From Lysobacter sp. M2-1 (GTDB lineage: Bacteria; Pseudomonadota; Gammaproteobacteria; Xanthomonadales; Xanthomonadaceae), in assembly GCF_022662495.1 (NCBI RefSeq), contig NZ_JAKPBU010000009.1:62001-126000 (forward strand): a DNA stretch of 64,000 bases. Direction: 5' to 3'. The notes beneath the pieces were generated by a model, which worked only from the letters and a program-made list of their open reading frames with translations, ran no database searches and was not told the DNA's origin. Shown here piece by piece: positions 29,236 through 38,309 of this stretch. Position 1 is the stretch's first letter, and every line of letters starts with the position of its first letter. The translations under genes and the position numbers were made by a program.

Positions 29236-29332
29236 GTGGGAGCGCGCTTGCGCGCGATTGCTCTCGACGGGCTGGTTGAGAGGCTGATTGAGGGACTGTC
29301 CGAAAGGCATTCGCGCGCAAGCGCGCTCCCAC
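29236..29332. repeat. GTGGGAGCGCG-type interspersed palindrome, copy 4
   Basis: GTGGGAGCGCGCTTGCGCGC at the left and GCGCGCAAGCGCGCTCCCAC at the right are almost exact reverse complements, 57 bp apart. The element separates the aminotransferase from the downstream amidase gene and so lies within their likely shared transcript. Confidence 0.85.
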
Positions 29333-29339
29333 ATGGGAT

Positions 29340-30512
29340 CTAAAGCTTTTGCAGGCGTTCGATGGCGGCGTCGAGCGTGGCTTCGTTCTTGGCGAAGCAC
29401 AGCCGTGCCAGGCGCTGATCGGGGGGCGGGGTTTCGTAGAATGGCGACAAGGGAATCGCAGCGACGCCCTGCTCGGCCGTCAGCCAACGGCAGAAGGCGA
29501 CATCGTCCAGGTCGCTGACCCCGGAATAATCCACCAGCTGGAAATATCCGCCCGGCACCGGCAGTGGCGCGAGCCTGGTGGTCAGCAGGTGCTCGCGAAA
29601 GCGGTCGCGCTTGGCCTGGTAGAAGGCGCCCAGTTGCTCATAGTGCTCAGGCTCGGCATCGAGCATGGCGGCGAACGCGTGCTGGGCCGGGTTGAAGGTG
29701 CAGAACACGTTGTACTGGTGCACCTTGCGGAATTCCGCACTGAGGGCCGGCGCTGCGATGCAGTAGCCGATCTTCCAGCCGGTGCAGTGGTAGGTCTTGC
29801 CGAAGCTGGAGATCACGAACGCGCGCGCGCGCAACTCCGGATAACGCAGCACCGACTCATGGCGCGCGCCGTCGAAGACGATGTGTTCGTACACCTCGTC
29901 CGACAGCAGGAAGATCTCCGTGTCGCGCAGCAGATCCGCGACCGTGCGCATGTCCGCCTCGGACAACATCGCGCCGGACGGATTGTGCGGGCTGTTGATC
30001 ATCAGCATCCGCGTTTTCGAAGTGATCGCCGCGCGCACCGCAGCCCAGTCCGGTGCGAACGTGCGCGGGTCCAGCGCGACGTGCACCGCCTTGCCACCGG
30101 CCAGGTCGATCGCGGGCTCGTAGCAGTCGTAGCAGGGATCGAGCACGATGACCTCGTCGCCCGGGCGCACGACCGCGGCGATGGCGTTGAAGATCGCCTC
30201 GGTCGCGCCGCTGGTCACCGTGATCTCGCGGTCCGCGTCGGGTTCGACCCCGTAGACGCGCATGGTCTTGCGCGCGATCGCCTGGCGCAGCGCGGGCACG
30301 CCGGTCATCATCGCGTACTGGTTATGGCCCGCGCGCATCGCCTTGTCGAGCTCGTCGACCAGACGCGCCGGAACGGCGAAGTCGGGAAACCCCTGTCCCA
30401 GGTTGACCGCGCCGTGCTCGACCGCCAGCTGCGACATCACCGTGAAAATGGTGGTACCGACCTTGGGCAGCTTGGTATCGACCCGCATGGGGCTGTCCGG
30501 CATCGCATCCAT
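29340..30512 (-). CDS. ybdL: PLP-dependent methionine/glutamine aminotransferase (YbdL type)
   Basis: A 390-residue fold-type I aminotransferase. Signatures are NLGQGFPDFAVPARLVDEL, NQYAMMTGVPALRQAIA, INSPHNPSG and the PLP lysine motif SSFGKTYHCTGWKIGY. This combination is typical of the YbdL/kynurenine-oxoglutarate transaminase branch, which transaminates 4-methylthio-2-oxobutyrate with glutamine to regenerate methionine. The neighbouring omega-amidase would pull the reaction by removing ketoglutaramate. Start ATG 30512; an internal ATG at 30503 is possible. Confidence 0.9.
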   Translation of the reverse strand: MDAMPDSPMRVDTKLPKVGTTIFTVMSQLAVEHGAVNLGQGFPDFAVPARLVDELDKAMRAGHNQYAMMTGVPALRQAIARKTMRVYGVEPDADREITVTSGATEAIFNAIAAVVRPGDEVIVLDPCYDCYEPAIDLAGGKAVHVALDPRTFAPDWAAVRAAITSKTRMLMINSPHNPSGAMLSEADMRTVADLLRDTEIFLLSDEVYEHIVFDGARHESVLRYPELRARAFVISSFGKTYHCTGWKIGYCIAAPALSAEFRKVHQYNVFCTFNPAQHAFAAMLDAEPEHYEQLGAFYQAKRDRFREHLLTTRLAPLPVPGGYFQLVDYSGVSDLDDVAFCRWLTAEQGVAAIPLSPFYETPPPDQRLARLCFAKNEATLDAAIERLQKL

Positions 30513-30569
30513 CCGTCGTTGCGTTCGTCAAGAGTTTACGGTTCGGGTGCGATCGGATAAACCTGTCGG

Positions 30570-31043
30570 ATGCATGTCCTCACACCAGCCCGCGTCGCCG
30601 AACTGCTCGATGCCTACCTGCTCGCCGACTACCGCTGGGAGCTGGACGGCGAATGGCGCTGGATCCGGATCGGCGAGCGCGCCCCGGAAGTCGAGGCCGC
30701 TTTTCCCGGCGCGCACTGCTTCGCGCTGCTTTCTGCCTGGGATCCGTACTCGGTGCCGCGCGAAAAGGCGGTCAACCGGCGCGAGGACGCCGAACTGCAC
30801 CGGCTGATCGCCGAGAGCGCGTACAACAGCCGGGCGGCGTTCTCGTCGGCAACCGACCGCAGCTGGCGCGAACCCAGCTGGCTGGTGATCGACCTGCCGA
30901 CCCAGGAACTCGATGCGCTGGGCCGCCGCTTCGGTCAGCTGGGCACGGTGGCATGGGACCGGGGCCGCGCGGTGCGGCTGCGCATGGATGCCGCGCCACC
31001 GCCGGGCTACGAAGCCTTTCCCTGCGTCGACTGGCTAAAATAA
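30570..31043 (+). CDS. DUF3293 domain protein
   Basis: A 157-residue cytoplasmic protein of unknown function. Its features match DUF3293: LLDAYLLADYRW near the N-terminus, FALLSAWDPYSVPREKAVNRREDAELHRLI in the middle and a short C-terminal half. It is divergent from the aminotransferase and 132 bp ahead of the ccm operon. No partner function is evident. Confidence 0.82.
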   Translation: MHVLTPARVAELLDAYLLADYRWELDGEWRWIRIGERAPEVEAAFPGAHCFALLSAWDPYSVPREKAVNRREDAELHRLIAESAYNSRAAFSSATDRSWREPSWLVIDLPTQELDALGRRFGQLGTVAWDRGRAVRLRMDAAPPPGYEAFPCVDWLK

Positions 31044-31175
31044 GCGTACAAGCCGCGTCTGACGCTTGGGACCGTCCTGTTTCGTGAAATCATCGCTGCC
31101 ATCCATGGCGCCGCTTTTCCGGCTCCGGATCGTCCGGCCCGGCCATCCCTGGCCAGGCGTTCGGAGCTGCGGCCG

Positions 31176-31829
31176 ATGCCGATAGGGCATCGGCCTAACG
31201 CAGCTCCTCACCCACTCCTCGCTGCGCGCGGCCTCATGTTCGCCCGCAACGAAACGCCGGTGTTCGGGCCGCTATCGTTCTCGGTCGACGCCGGCGAGGC
31301 GCTGCTGGTGCGCGGCGACAACGGCGCCGGCAAGACCACGGTGCTGCGGGTGCTGGCCGGGCTGCTGCAGGCCGACAGCGGCGAGGTGGAGATCGACGGC
31401 GTGATCGCCGGGCACGCCGAGCGCAGCCATCGCATCGCCTATCTTGGTCACCTGCCGGCGTTGAAGGCAGACCTGACGGTGCTGGAAAACCTGCGCTTCC
31501 TGTGCGGGCTGCACGGGCGCAGGCCCGAGCGCAGCATCGCCGCCGCGCTGGACCTGGTCGGCCTGGCCGGCTACGACGACGCGCTGGCGCGGCAACTGTC
31601 CGCCGGACAGCGCAAGCGCGCCTCGCTCGCACGCCTGTGGCTGTCGCCTGCACCGCTGTGGCTAATGGACGAGCCCTACGCGAATCTCGACCTGCAGGGC
31701 ATCGAACTGGTCAACGCCCTGGTCCAGGGACACCTGGACGACGGTGGCGCTTCGCTGGTCACCACCCATGGCGCCTACGCGGCGCCGCCGGTGCGGACCC
31801 GCGAACTGCGGCTCGGTGGCGCGGCATGA
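31176..31829 (+). CDS. ccmA: heme exporter ATP-binding protein
   Basis: ATPase of the CcmABCD complex that releases holo-CcmE in cytochrome c maturation system I. The 217-residue protein has Walker [10 protein letters not shown], the signature [15 protein letters not shown], Walker [13 protein letters not shown] and a switch histidine in TTHG. ATG 31176 is used; about 14 residues precede the first conserved motif. The stop overlaps ccmB in ATGA. It opens a complete ccmABCDEFGHI operon. Confidence 0.95.
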   Translation: MPIGHRPNAAPHPLLAARGLMFARNETPVFGPLSFSVDAGEALLVRGDNGAGKTTVLRVLAGLLQADSGEVEIDGVIAGHAERSHRIAYLGHLPALKADLTVLENLRFLCGLHGRRPERSIAAALDLVGLAGYDDALARQLSAGQRKRASLARLWLSPAPLWLMDEPYANLDLQGIELVNALVQGHLDDGGASLVTTHGAYAAPPVRTRELRLGGAA

Positions 31830-32497
31830 TGCTGGCCGCAGCCCGCGCGCTGGTGGCCCGCGACCTGCGCCTGCTGTGGCGCCGGCGCGGCGATGCCCTG
31901 CAGCCGCTGCTGTTCGCGGTGCTGGTGGTGGTGCTGTTCGCGCTGGCGCTGGGTGCCGAGCGGCAGGCCCTGGCCAAGCTCGGCCCGGCGGTGCTCTGGG
32001 TCGCGGCGCTGCTGGCGGGCCTGCTGGCGCTGGACACCCTGTTCCGTGGCGATGCCGAGGACGGCTCGCTGGAGCAATGGCTGCTGGCGCCGGTACCGCT
32101 GGCCTGGCTGGTGCTGGTGCGCACCCTGGTGCACTGGGCCACGACGGCCCTGCCGCTGGTGCTGGCCACGCCGCTGCTGGGCGAACTGCTGTACCTGCCG
32201 CATGCGCAGTTGCCGGTCCTGATGGCCTCGCTGCTGCTGGGCACGCCGTTGCTCGCGCTGCTGGGCGCAGTGATCGCCGCGCTGACCGTGGGCATGCGCC
32301 GCTCCGGTATCCTAGTGGCCCTGCTCGCCCTGCCCCTGTACGTGCCGGTGCTGGTGTTCGGCGCCGGCAGCGTCACCGCGGCTGCGCAAGGCCTGGAGTT
32401 CGCGGGAGCCCTGCTGCTGCTGGGCGCAGGCCTGGCGCTGGCGCTGGTGCTGGCGCCGCTGGCCGCCGCCGCCGCGATCCGGATTTCACTGAGCTAG
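31826..32497 (+). CDS. ccmB: heme exporter protein B
   Basis: Integral membrane subunit of the CcmABCD ABC complex. The first of two consecutive ATGs (31826) overlaps the ccmA stop. The 223 residues contain about six hydrophobic helices. [22 protein letters not shown] at the start, [19 protein letters not shown] and [13 protein letters not shown] are typical of CcmB. Confidence 0.94.
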   Translation: MMLAAARALVARDLRLLWRRRGDALQPLLFAVLVVVLFALALGAERQALAKLGPAVLWVAALLAGLLALDTLFRGDAEDGSLEQWLLAPVPLAWLVLVRTLVHWATTALPLVLATPLLGELLYLPHAQLPVLMASLLLGTPLLALLGAVIAALTVGMRRSGILVALLALPLYVPVLVFGAGSVTAAAQGLEFAGALLLLGAGLALALVLAPLAAAAAIRISLS

Positions 32498-32518
32498 GCC
32501 GCGTGAATTGAAGTTTCG

Positions 32519-33268
32519 ATGAATCCTCTGCTCCGCTGGTTCCACCAACTCGGCTCGCCGCCGACCTTCGACCGCTTCGCCGCGCGCTGGGCGCCGTGGG
32601 CGTATGCGCTGGGTGCGGCGCTGATGGCGGTCGGCATGTACATGGCCCTGTTCGTGGTGCCCGCGGATTACCAGCAGGGCGACAGCTTCCGCATCCTGTA
32701 CGTGCACGTGCCCAGCGCATGGATGAGCATGGCGATCTTCGCGCTGATGGCGCTGTACGCGGCCATCGCGCTGATCTGGCGGATCAAGCTGTGCGAGATC
32801 CTGGCGATGGCCTGCGCGCCCAGCGGTGCGGCCTTCACCCTGATCACCCTGGTCACCGGTTCGATCTGGGGCAAGCCGATGTGGGGCACTTGGTGGGACT
32901 GGGATCCGCGCCTGACCACGGAACTGGTCCTGCTGTTCCTGTACCTGGGCGTGATGGGCCTGTACGGCGCCATCGACGACCGCCGCAACGCCGCGCGCGC
33001 GGCCGGTCTGCTGGCCATCGTCGGCGTGGTGCTGCTGCCGGTGATCCGCTATTCGGTGGTGTGGTGGAACTCGCTGCACCAGGGCCAGACCATCCGCCTG
33101 CTGGGCGAATCGAGCATGGATCCGAGCATGCTCCAGCCGCTGATCTGGATGATCATCGGCACCAAGCTGTGGTTCATCGGCGCGCTGCTGCAGCGCGCGC
33201 GCGCCGACAACCTGCGGCGCGAAGCGGGCAAGGACTGGGTCGCGCAGCTCGCCGGAGCGCGCGCATGA
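32519..33268 (+). CDS. ccmC: heme exporter protein C
   Basis: Transfers heme to the CcmE chaperone in the inner membrane. The 249-residue protein has six helices, the tryptophan-rich periplasmic motif WGKPMWGTWWDWDPRLT and the heme-ligand histidines in YVHVPSAW and NSLHQGQT. These are the family hallmarks. The stop overlaps the ccmD start (ATGA). Confidence 0.96.
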   Translation: MNPLLRWFHQLGSPPTFDRFAARWAPWAYALGAALMAVGMYMALFVVPADYQQGDSFRILYVHVPSAWMSMAIFALMALYAAIALIWRIKLCEILAMACAPSGAAFTLITLVTGSIWGKPMWGTWWDWDPRLTTELVLLFLYLGVMGLYGAIDDRRNAARAAGLLAIVGVVLLPVIRYSVVWWNSLHQGQTIRLLGESSMDPSMLQPLIWMIIGTKLWFIGALLQRARADNLRREAGKDWVAQLAGARA

Positions 33269-33453
33269 GCTACCAGAACTATGTGATCGCCGCCTATGCG
33301 GTGTTCGTGGCGGGGATACTGTGGGACTGGCTCTCGCCGAAGCTGCAGATCCGGCAGCAGCTGCGCGCGGCGAAGCTGCGGACGGCGCGGGCCACCACTG
33401 AACTCATCAAATCCAAGGATCGTCATCCCGGCGAAAGCCGGGATCCAGTTTGA
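33265..33453 (+). CDS. ccmD: heme exporter protein D with repeat-derived C-terminus
   Basis: Small single-helix subunit that helps release holo-CcmE from Ccm[22 protein letters not shown] forms the membrane segment, followed by a basic cytoplasmic tail. It has 62 residues. The last dozen, including [11 protein letters not shown], are read out of an interspersed repeat starting at about 33419, which supplies the stop codon. The functional core is intact, so the protein is probably active despite the altered end. Confidence 0.88.
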   Translation: MSYQNYVIAAYAVFVAGILWDWLSPKLQIRQQLRAAKLRTARATTELIKSKDRHPGESRDPV

Positions 33454-33522
33454 TTTGTCTCGGAAGCCTGTCCTCTGTCCCAGCAAGATCAAAATGGATT
33501 CCAGCTTGCGCTGGAATGACGA
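33419..33522. repeat. CGTCATCCCGGCGAAAGCCG-type repeat pair
   Basis: At 33420 a hairpin CGTCATCCCGGCGAAAGCCG followed by GGATCCAG overlaps the end of ccmD. Around 33495-33521 a facing unit GATTCCAGCTTGCGCTGGAATGACG occurs. Both belong to the widespread CGTCATTCCCGCG...GGAATCC family. The pair lies between ccmD and ccmE inside the operon. Confidence 0.75.
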
Positions 33523-33536
33523 GAAGAAACCCTTTC

Positions 33537-34016
33537 ATGCACCCCACCCGTAAACGCCGCTTGCTGTTGATCCTGGCCCTGCTGCTCGCCGCCGCGGTGG
33601 CGGCGACGTTGGTCGCCTTCGCCCTGCAGCGCAACGTGGCCTATCTGTACACGCCCAACGAAGTGCTCAGCGGCAGCGCCGGCGAAGCGGTGTCGTCGGG
33701 CAAGGCCAGGTTCCGCCTCGGCGGGATGGTGCAGGCCGGTTCGCTGCAGCGCACCTCCGGTACCCTGGAAGCGCGCTTCCGCGTCGACGATGGCGATGCG
33801 ACCCTGCCCGTCGTTTACACCGGCATCCTGCCCGACCTGTTCCGCGAGAAGCAGGCGGTGGTCGCGACCGGGCGCATGCAGGGCGACACCTTCGTCGCCG
33901 AGCAGGTGCTCGCCAAGCACGACGAGACCTACATGCCCAAGGAAGTGGCGGACAAGATGGGCAAGGCGCATGTGAAGCACGACGTGCAGGTGCCAAGCAC
34001 CGGGACATCGCCCTGA
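33537..34016 (+). CDS. ccmE: cytochrome c maturation heme chaperone
   Basis: Periplasmic chaperone that binds heme covalently and passes it to CcmF. ATG 33537 gives 159 residues with one N-terminal membrane anchor ([20 protein letters not shown]). An OB-fold follows ([33 protein letters not shown]), then the heme-attachment motif [10 protein letters not shown], in which the histidine forms the covalent bond. The frame upstream of 33537 is translated repeat. Confidence 0.95.
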   Translation: MHPTRKRRLLLILALLLAAAVAATLVAFALQRNVAYLYTPNEVLSGSAGEAVSSGKARFRLGGMVQAGSLQRTSGTLEARFRVDDGDATLPVVYTGILPDLFREKQAVVATGRMQGDTFVAEQVLAKHDETYMPKEVADKMGKAHVKHDVQVPSTGTSP

Positions 34017-34042
34017 TGGCGGCAGTGGCCAGGCGCCGCCTT

Positions 34043-34130
34043 ATGGGGGCGGGCTTGCCCGCGATTGCCGTCCCCGCATCTGCTCACGGCAGCCCGAACA
34101 AGGGCATTCGCGCGCGAGCGCGCTCCCACA
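34043..34130. repeat. GGGGGCGGGCTTGCCCGCG / GCGCGCTCCCAC palindromes, copy 5
   Basis: A left element GGGGGCGGGCTTGCCCGCGATTG and a right element ATTCGCGCGCGAGCGCGCTCCCACA lie between ccmE and ccmF. They belong to the same interspersed family as copies 1-4, here as a mixed pair. Confidence 0.75.
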
Positions 34131-34151
34131 TGTACTGTCGGAGGCAAGCTC

Positions 34152-36212
34152 ATGCTGCCTGAACTCGGCCAGATCGCGCTGATCCTCGCCCTGCTGGTCG
34201 GCATCCTGCAGGCCGGGCTGCCGCTGGCCGGCGCGCAGCGCGGTGTCGAGGCCTGGATGCGCGTCGCGCGCCCGGCCGCGTATGCGCAGCTGGTGCTGGT
34301 GGCGCTCGCCTTCGGCCTGCTCACCGCGGGTTTCGTCGCGCGCGATTTCTCGCTGCGCTACGTCGCCGAGAATTCCAACTCGCTGCTGCCGGTGGTCTAC
34401 CGATACACCGCAGTGTGGGGCGCGCACGAAGGTTCGCTGCTGCTATGGACGCTGATCCTGGCGCTATGGACCGCCGCGGTCGCCCGCTTCTCGCGTGCGT
34501 TGCCGATGCGCGTGAGCGCGCGCGTACTCGGCGTGATGGGCGTGGTCGGCGTGGGCTTCCTGGCCTTCCTGATCTTCACCAGCAATCCGTTCGAGCGCCT
34601 GCTCCCGGCCGCGGCCGAAGGGCGCGACCTCAATCCGCTGCTGCAGGATCCGGGGATGATCATTCATCCGCCGATGCTGTACCTGGGCTACGTGGGCTTC
34701 TCGGTGCCGTTCGCGTTCGCGATCGCGGCGCTGCTGGATGCTGCAGCGCTGCGGCAGGGCCAGGGCGAACGCGAGTGGCGCGACTGGCTGCGCTGGACCC
34801 GGCCGTGGACCAATGTCGCCTGGGGTTTTCTTACCCTCGGTATCGCGCTCGGCTCGTGGTGGGCCTATTACGAGCTGGGCTGGGGCGGCTGGTGGTTCTG
34901 GGATCCGGTCGAGAACGCCAGCTTCATGCCCTGGTTGGCCGGCACGGCGCTGCTGCATTCGCAAGCGGTCACCGAGAAGCGCGGCAGCTTCGCCGGCTGG
35001 ACCCTGCTGCTGGCGATCGCTGCGTTCTCGCTGTCCCTGCTCGGCACCTTCCTGGTGCGCTCGGGCGTGCTGACCAGCGTGCACGCCTTCGCCGCGGATC
35101 CGACCCGCGGATTGTTCGTGCTGATCTTCCTCGGCATCGTGATCGGCGGCTCGCTGCTGCTGTACGCGCTGCGCAGCCCTGACGGCGGCGACGGCAAGCC
35201 ATTCGCACCCGCATCGCGCGAGACCCTGCTGCTGCTCAACAACCTGCTGCTCACCGCCGCCTGCGCAATGGTGCTGCTCGGCACGCTCTATCCGATGCTG
35301 GCCGACGCGCTGGAACTGGGCAAGATTTCGGTCGGGCCACCGTATTTCGCACTGCTGTTCACCGTGCTGATGGCGCCGATGGTGCTGTTGCTACCGTTCG
35401 GTCCGCTGACCCGCTGGCAGCGCGACGAGATGGCCAAGCCGCTGCGCCTGCTGGTGCCGTGGCTGGGCCTGGCGGTGGGGGTCGGCATCGCGGCTTTCTT
35501 CCTGGCGCCGCAGGGCAAATGGAAAACCGCTGCAGGCCTGGCCGGTGCGACCTGGATCGCGGCGGGTACGCTGCGCTTCGTCTGGGCCCGCGTGCGCGGC
35601 AACGGCTCGCGCTTCACCGCCGAAATGCTTGGCATGACGCTGGCGCACCTGGGCGTTGCCGTGTTCCTGATCGGCGCGCTGCTGGTGGAAGGCCTGAGCG
35701 CACAGCGCGAATTGGCGGTAATGCCAGGCCAGTCGGTGCAGCTGGGCGGCTACGACTTCCGCTTCGACGGCGTGCAACAGCGCGTCGGCCCCAACTTCAC
35801 GGCCGACTACGGCAGCGTGCAGGTCATGCGCGGCACCGCCAGCATCGATACCCTGCATCCGGAAAAGCGCAGCTATGCCGCCGGTGGACAGGTGATGACC
35901 GAGGCCGCGCTGCAGCCCGGATTCACCCGCGACCTGTACGTCGCGCTGGGCGAGCCGCTCGGCGGGGGCGCGTGGGCGCTGCGCGTGCACGTCAAGCCGT
36001 TCGTGCGCTGGATCTGGCTCGGCGCGATCCTGATGGCCCTCGGCGGCTTCGTGACCGCCACCGACCGGCGCTTTCGCATGCAAAACCTTGTGCGCGAACC
36101 TGCCGATCCGTATGCGCGTGATCCTGCCACCGCATGGGAACCCTCAATCGGCGTCATGATCGCTCGCGACCACCAACGGCCTGATGATTCATTCGGAGAC
36201 GGAGACCCATGA
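34152..36212 (+). CDS. ccmF: cytochrome c heme lyase subunit
   Basis: Large membrane component of the heme ligation complex CcmFH. ATG 34152 gives 686 residues with around 14 hydrophobic segments. The signature ELGWGGWWFWDPVENASFMPWL is the WWD domain that positions heme. The frame is open upstream to 34065 but only through a repeat. The stop overlaps the ccmG start (ATGA). Confidence 0.96.
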   Translation: MLPELGQIALILALLVGILQAGLPLAGAQRGVEAWMRVARPAAYAQLVLVALAFGLLTAGFVARDFSLRYVAENSNSLLPVVYRYTAVWGAHEGSLLLWTLILALWTAAVARFSRALPMRVSARVLGVMGVVGVGFLAFLIFTSNPFERLLPAAAEGRDLNPLLQDPGMIIHPPMLYLGYVGFSVPFAFAIAALLDAAALRQGQGEREWRDWLRWTRPWTNVAWGFLTLGIALGSWWAYYELGWGGWWFWDPVENASFMPWLAGTALLHSQAVTEKRGSFAGWTLLLAIAAFSLSLLGTFLVRSGVLTSVHAFAADPTRGLFVLIFLGIVIGGSLLLYALRSPDGGDGKPFAPASRETLLLLNNLLLTAACAMVLLGTLYPMLADALELGKISVGPPYFALLFTVLMAPMVLLLPFGPLTRWQRDEMAKPLRLLVPWLGLAVGVGIAAFFLAPQGKWKTAAGLAGATWIAAGTLRFVWARVRGNGSRFTAEMLGMTLAHLGVAVFLIGALLVEGLSAQRELAVMPGQSVQLGGYDFRFDGVQQRVGPNFTADYGSVQVMRGTASIDTLHPEKRSYAAGGQVMTEAALQPGFTRDLYVALGEPLGGGAWALRVHVKPFVRWIWLGAILMALGGFVTATDRRFRMQNLVREPADPYARDPATAWEPSIGVMIARDHQRPDDSFGDGDP

Positions 36213-36757
36213 AGACCTCCCGTTGGCTTCCACTTCTCGTTTTCGCCGCGCTCGCTGTATTGCTCGCCGCAGGTGTGTGGATGAGCCGCCGCGCAGACCG
36301 CGATGCCCTGCCCTCGCCGCTGATCGGCAAGCCGGCGCCGGACTTCGCGCTGCCCTCGCTGCACGAGCCCGAGCGCATCGTGACCCTGAAGGACCTGCGC
36401 GGCGCGCCGTTCCTGCTCAACGTCTGGGGCAGCTGGTGTGCGGCGTGCCGGATCGAGCATCCGGTGCTGACGCGGTTCGCCGAGCGCAAGCGCGTGCGCG
36501 TGGTCGGCTACAACTGGAAGGACGAACGCGCCGATGCCCTGCGCTGGCTCGAACAGTTCGGCAATCCCTTCTGGCTGGTGGTGACCGATGTCGAAGGCGG
36601 CAACGCGATCGACTGGGGCATCTACGGCGCGCCGGAAACCTTCCTGGTCGATGCCAATGGCGTGATCCGCTGGAAGCACGTCGGGCCGATCAGCGACGAG
36701 GTCGTGCGCAAGGAAATCATGCCCATGCTGCAGCAGATCGAAGGCTCGCGCAGGTGA
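36209..36757 (+). CDS. ccmG: thiol:disulfide interchange protein, DsbE/CcmG
   Basis: Membrane-anchored periplasmic thioredoxin that reduces apocytochrome c or CcmH. The 182-residue protein has one N-terminal helix, PDFALPSLHEPERIV, the active site WGSWCAACRIEHP (CxxC) and a cis-proline region YGAPETFLVDANG, as expected. Start and stop both overlap neighbours (ATGA with ccmF, GTGA with ccmH). Confidence 0.96.
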   Translation: MKTSRWLPLLVFAALAVLLAAGVWMSRRADRDALPSPLIGKPAPDFALPSLHEPERIVTLKDLRGAPFLLNVWGSWCAACRIEHPVLTRFAERKRVRVVGYNWKDERADALRWLEQFGNPFWLVVTDVEGGNAIDWGIYGAPETFLVDANGVIRWKHVGPISDEVVRKEIMPMLQQIEGSRR

Positions 36758-37215
36758 AGCGCCTGCCCTGGCATCGCATCGCGGCATTGGCGCCACTGCT
36801 GCTGGCGTCGCTGCTGATCGCATTGCCGGCGCCGGCCCAGGTGCGGTCCGATCCCGCGCCGCTGCAATTCCAGGACCCCGCGGAAGAAGCCCGCTTCCAC
36901 GCGCTCGCAGCCGAGCTGCGCTGCGTGATGTGCCAGAACCAGTCGCTGGCCGATTCCAACGCCCAGATCGCCTACGATCTGCGCGCCGAAGTGCTGCAGC
37001 TGATGCGCGAAGGCCGCACCGATGCGCAGATCAAGCAATTCCTGGTGCAGCGCTACGGCGAGTTCGTGCTCTACCGTCCGCAGGTCGAGTCCGGCACCTG
37101 GCTGCTGTGGTTCGGCCCGGCGCTGCTGGTGCTGGTGGGCGGCGTGGTCGTCGCGCGCATCGTGCGCCGACGCGCACGCACGCCCGTGGCCGCCGACGAT
37201 TCGCAAGAGTGGTGA
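36754..37215 (+). CDS. ccmH: cytochrome c-type biogenesis protein CcmH/CycL
   Basis: Periplasmic thiol-redox subunit that keeps the apocytochrome CxxCH motif reduced. A GTG start at 36754 overlaps the ccmG stop. The 153-residue protein has a signal peptide (ALPAPAQ), the catalytic LRCVMCQNQSLADSNA motif and a C-terminal membrane helix (LLWFGPALLVLVGGVVVARIV). It is the short CycL-type form with the TPR part encoded separately as ccmI. Confidence 0.94.
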   Translation: MKRLPWHRIAALAPLLLASLLIALPAPAQVRSDPAPLQFQDPAEEARFHALAAELRCVMCQNQSLADSNAQIAYDLRAEVLQLMREGRTDAQIKQFLVQRYGEFVLYRPQVESGTWLLWFGPALLVLVGGVVVARIVRRRARTPVAADDSQEW

Positions 37216-38210
37216 TGGCCGTCTTCGTCGCCCTCGCCGCGCTCTTGGTCCTGGCCACGTTCGCCTGGGTGCTGCATCCGCTGTGGCGCCAGCGCCCCCT
37301 GCCGGCGTTAGCAGCGATAGCAGCGCTGGCCATCGCCACCGGCCTGCTTTATCGGCTGGTCGGCACGCCCGCCGCGCTGGATCCGGCGCAGCGCGAAATG
37401 CCCAAAACGATGGACGAAGCCATCACCCGCCTGGAAGCCGAACTGCAGCGCGACCCCAACCAGGTCGACGGCCTGCGCCTGCTGGCCCGCGCCTACCTGC
37501 AGCAGGAACAACCGGCCAAGGCGCGCGATACCTACGCGCGCGCCGTGAAGCTGGCGCCGGACGACGCTGATCTCCTCACCGAAGCCGCCGAAGCCTCCGC
37601 CCTGGCCGATGCCGACCGTCGCTTCGACGACGGAGCCGTCGCCATGCTCCGCAACGCGCTGCGCGTGCAGCCGATGCACCAGCGCGCCCGCTGGTTCCTG
37701 GGCGTCGCCCTGCGCCAGCGCGGCGAGCACGCGCAGGCCGCCAGCACCTGGGAACCGCTGCTCGCCAGCGTCGACCCGAAAGCCGCCGCCGCCCTGCGCC
37801 CGCAAATCGAGGCAGCGCGCAAGGACGCGGGACTTCCGCCCCTGCCCGCGCAGGCGCCGGCGCCGGCGCCCGCCGGCGCGCTGAGCGTGTCGCTGAAGAT
37901 CGACCCGAGTCTGTCCGCGCGCATGCCCAACGCCAGCGTCTTCATCATCGCCCGCGTCCCGGGCGGCCCGCCCATGCCGGTCGCGGCCGAGAAACATGCG
38001 CTGCGCGATGTGCCGGCCACGATCACCCTGGACGACAGCGACAGCCCCATGCCCACGCAGAAGCTGTCGGCATTGAAGGAAGTCGAGGTGTTCGCGCGGC
38101 TGTCGGCCAGCGGCGACGCCACGCGCCAGCAAGGCGATCTCGAATCGAAACCCGTGCGCGTCGCCCTGCCAGCGAGTCAGGCCGTCGAACTCGTACTGGG
38201 CCAGCCCTGA
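37215..38210 (+). CDS. ccmI: cytochrome c maturation TPR protein CcmI/CycH
   Basis: Apocytochrome c chaperone with an N-terminal membrane part (two hydrophobic segments in residues 1-45) and periplasmic TPR repeats (DAITRLEAEL..., LRLLARAYLQQEQPAKARDTYARAVKLAPDD, RARWFLGVALRQRGEHAQA). A C-terminal CycH domain follows from about residue 215 (LSVSLKIDPSLSARMPNASVFIIAR). ATG 37215 shares its A with the ccmH stop (TGATG). It ends the ccm operon. Confidence 0.92.
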   Translation: MAVFVALAALLVLATFAWVLHPLWRQRPLPALAAIAALAIATGLLYRLVGTPAALDPAQREMPKTMDEAITRLEAELQRDPNQVDGLRLLARAYLQQEQPAKARDTYARAVKLAPDDADLLTEAAEASALADADRRFDDGAVAMLRNALRVQPMHQRARWFLGVALRQRGEHAQAASTWEPLLASVDPKAAAALRPQIEAARKDAGLPPLPAQAPAPAPAGALSVSLKIDPSLSARMPNASVFIIARVPGGPPMPVAAEKHALRDVPATITLDDSDSPMPTQKLSALKEVEVFARLSASGDATRQQGDLESKPVRVALPASQAVELVLGQP

Positions 38211-38223
38211 CTCATCCGCACTT

Positions 38224-38275
38224 GTGGGAGCGGCTTTGTGGGAGCGGCTTTGTGGGAGCGGCTTCAGCCGCGATC
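38224..38275. repeat. triplicated 14-bp GTGGGAGCGGCTTT unit, copy 6
   Basis: The left arm of the GTGGGAGCGG palindrome is tandemly triplicated: units start at 38224, 38238 and 38252 with a 14-bp period. The hairpin arm CAGCCGCGAT follows the last unit. This is a local expansion of the interspersed element between ccmI and metXS. Confidence 0.85.
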
Positions 38276-38309
38276 TGCCAATCCCCGCCGCCTCGCTAAA
38301 CTCCCCCGC

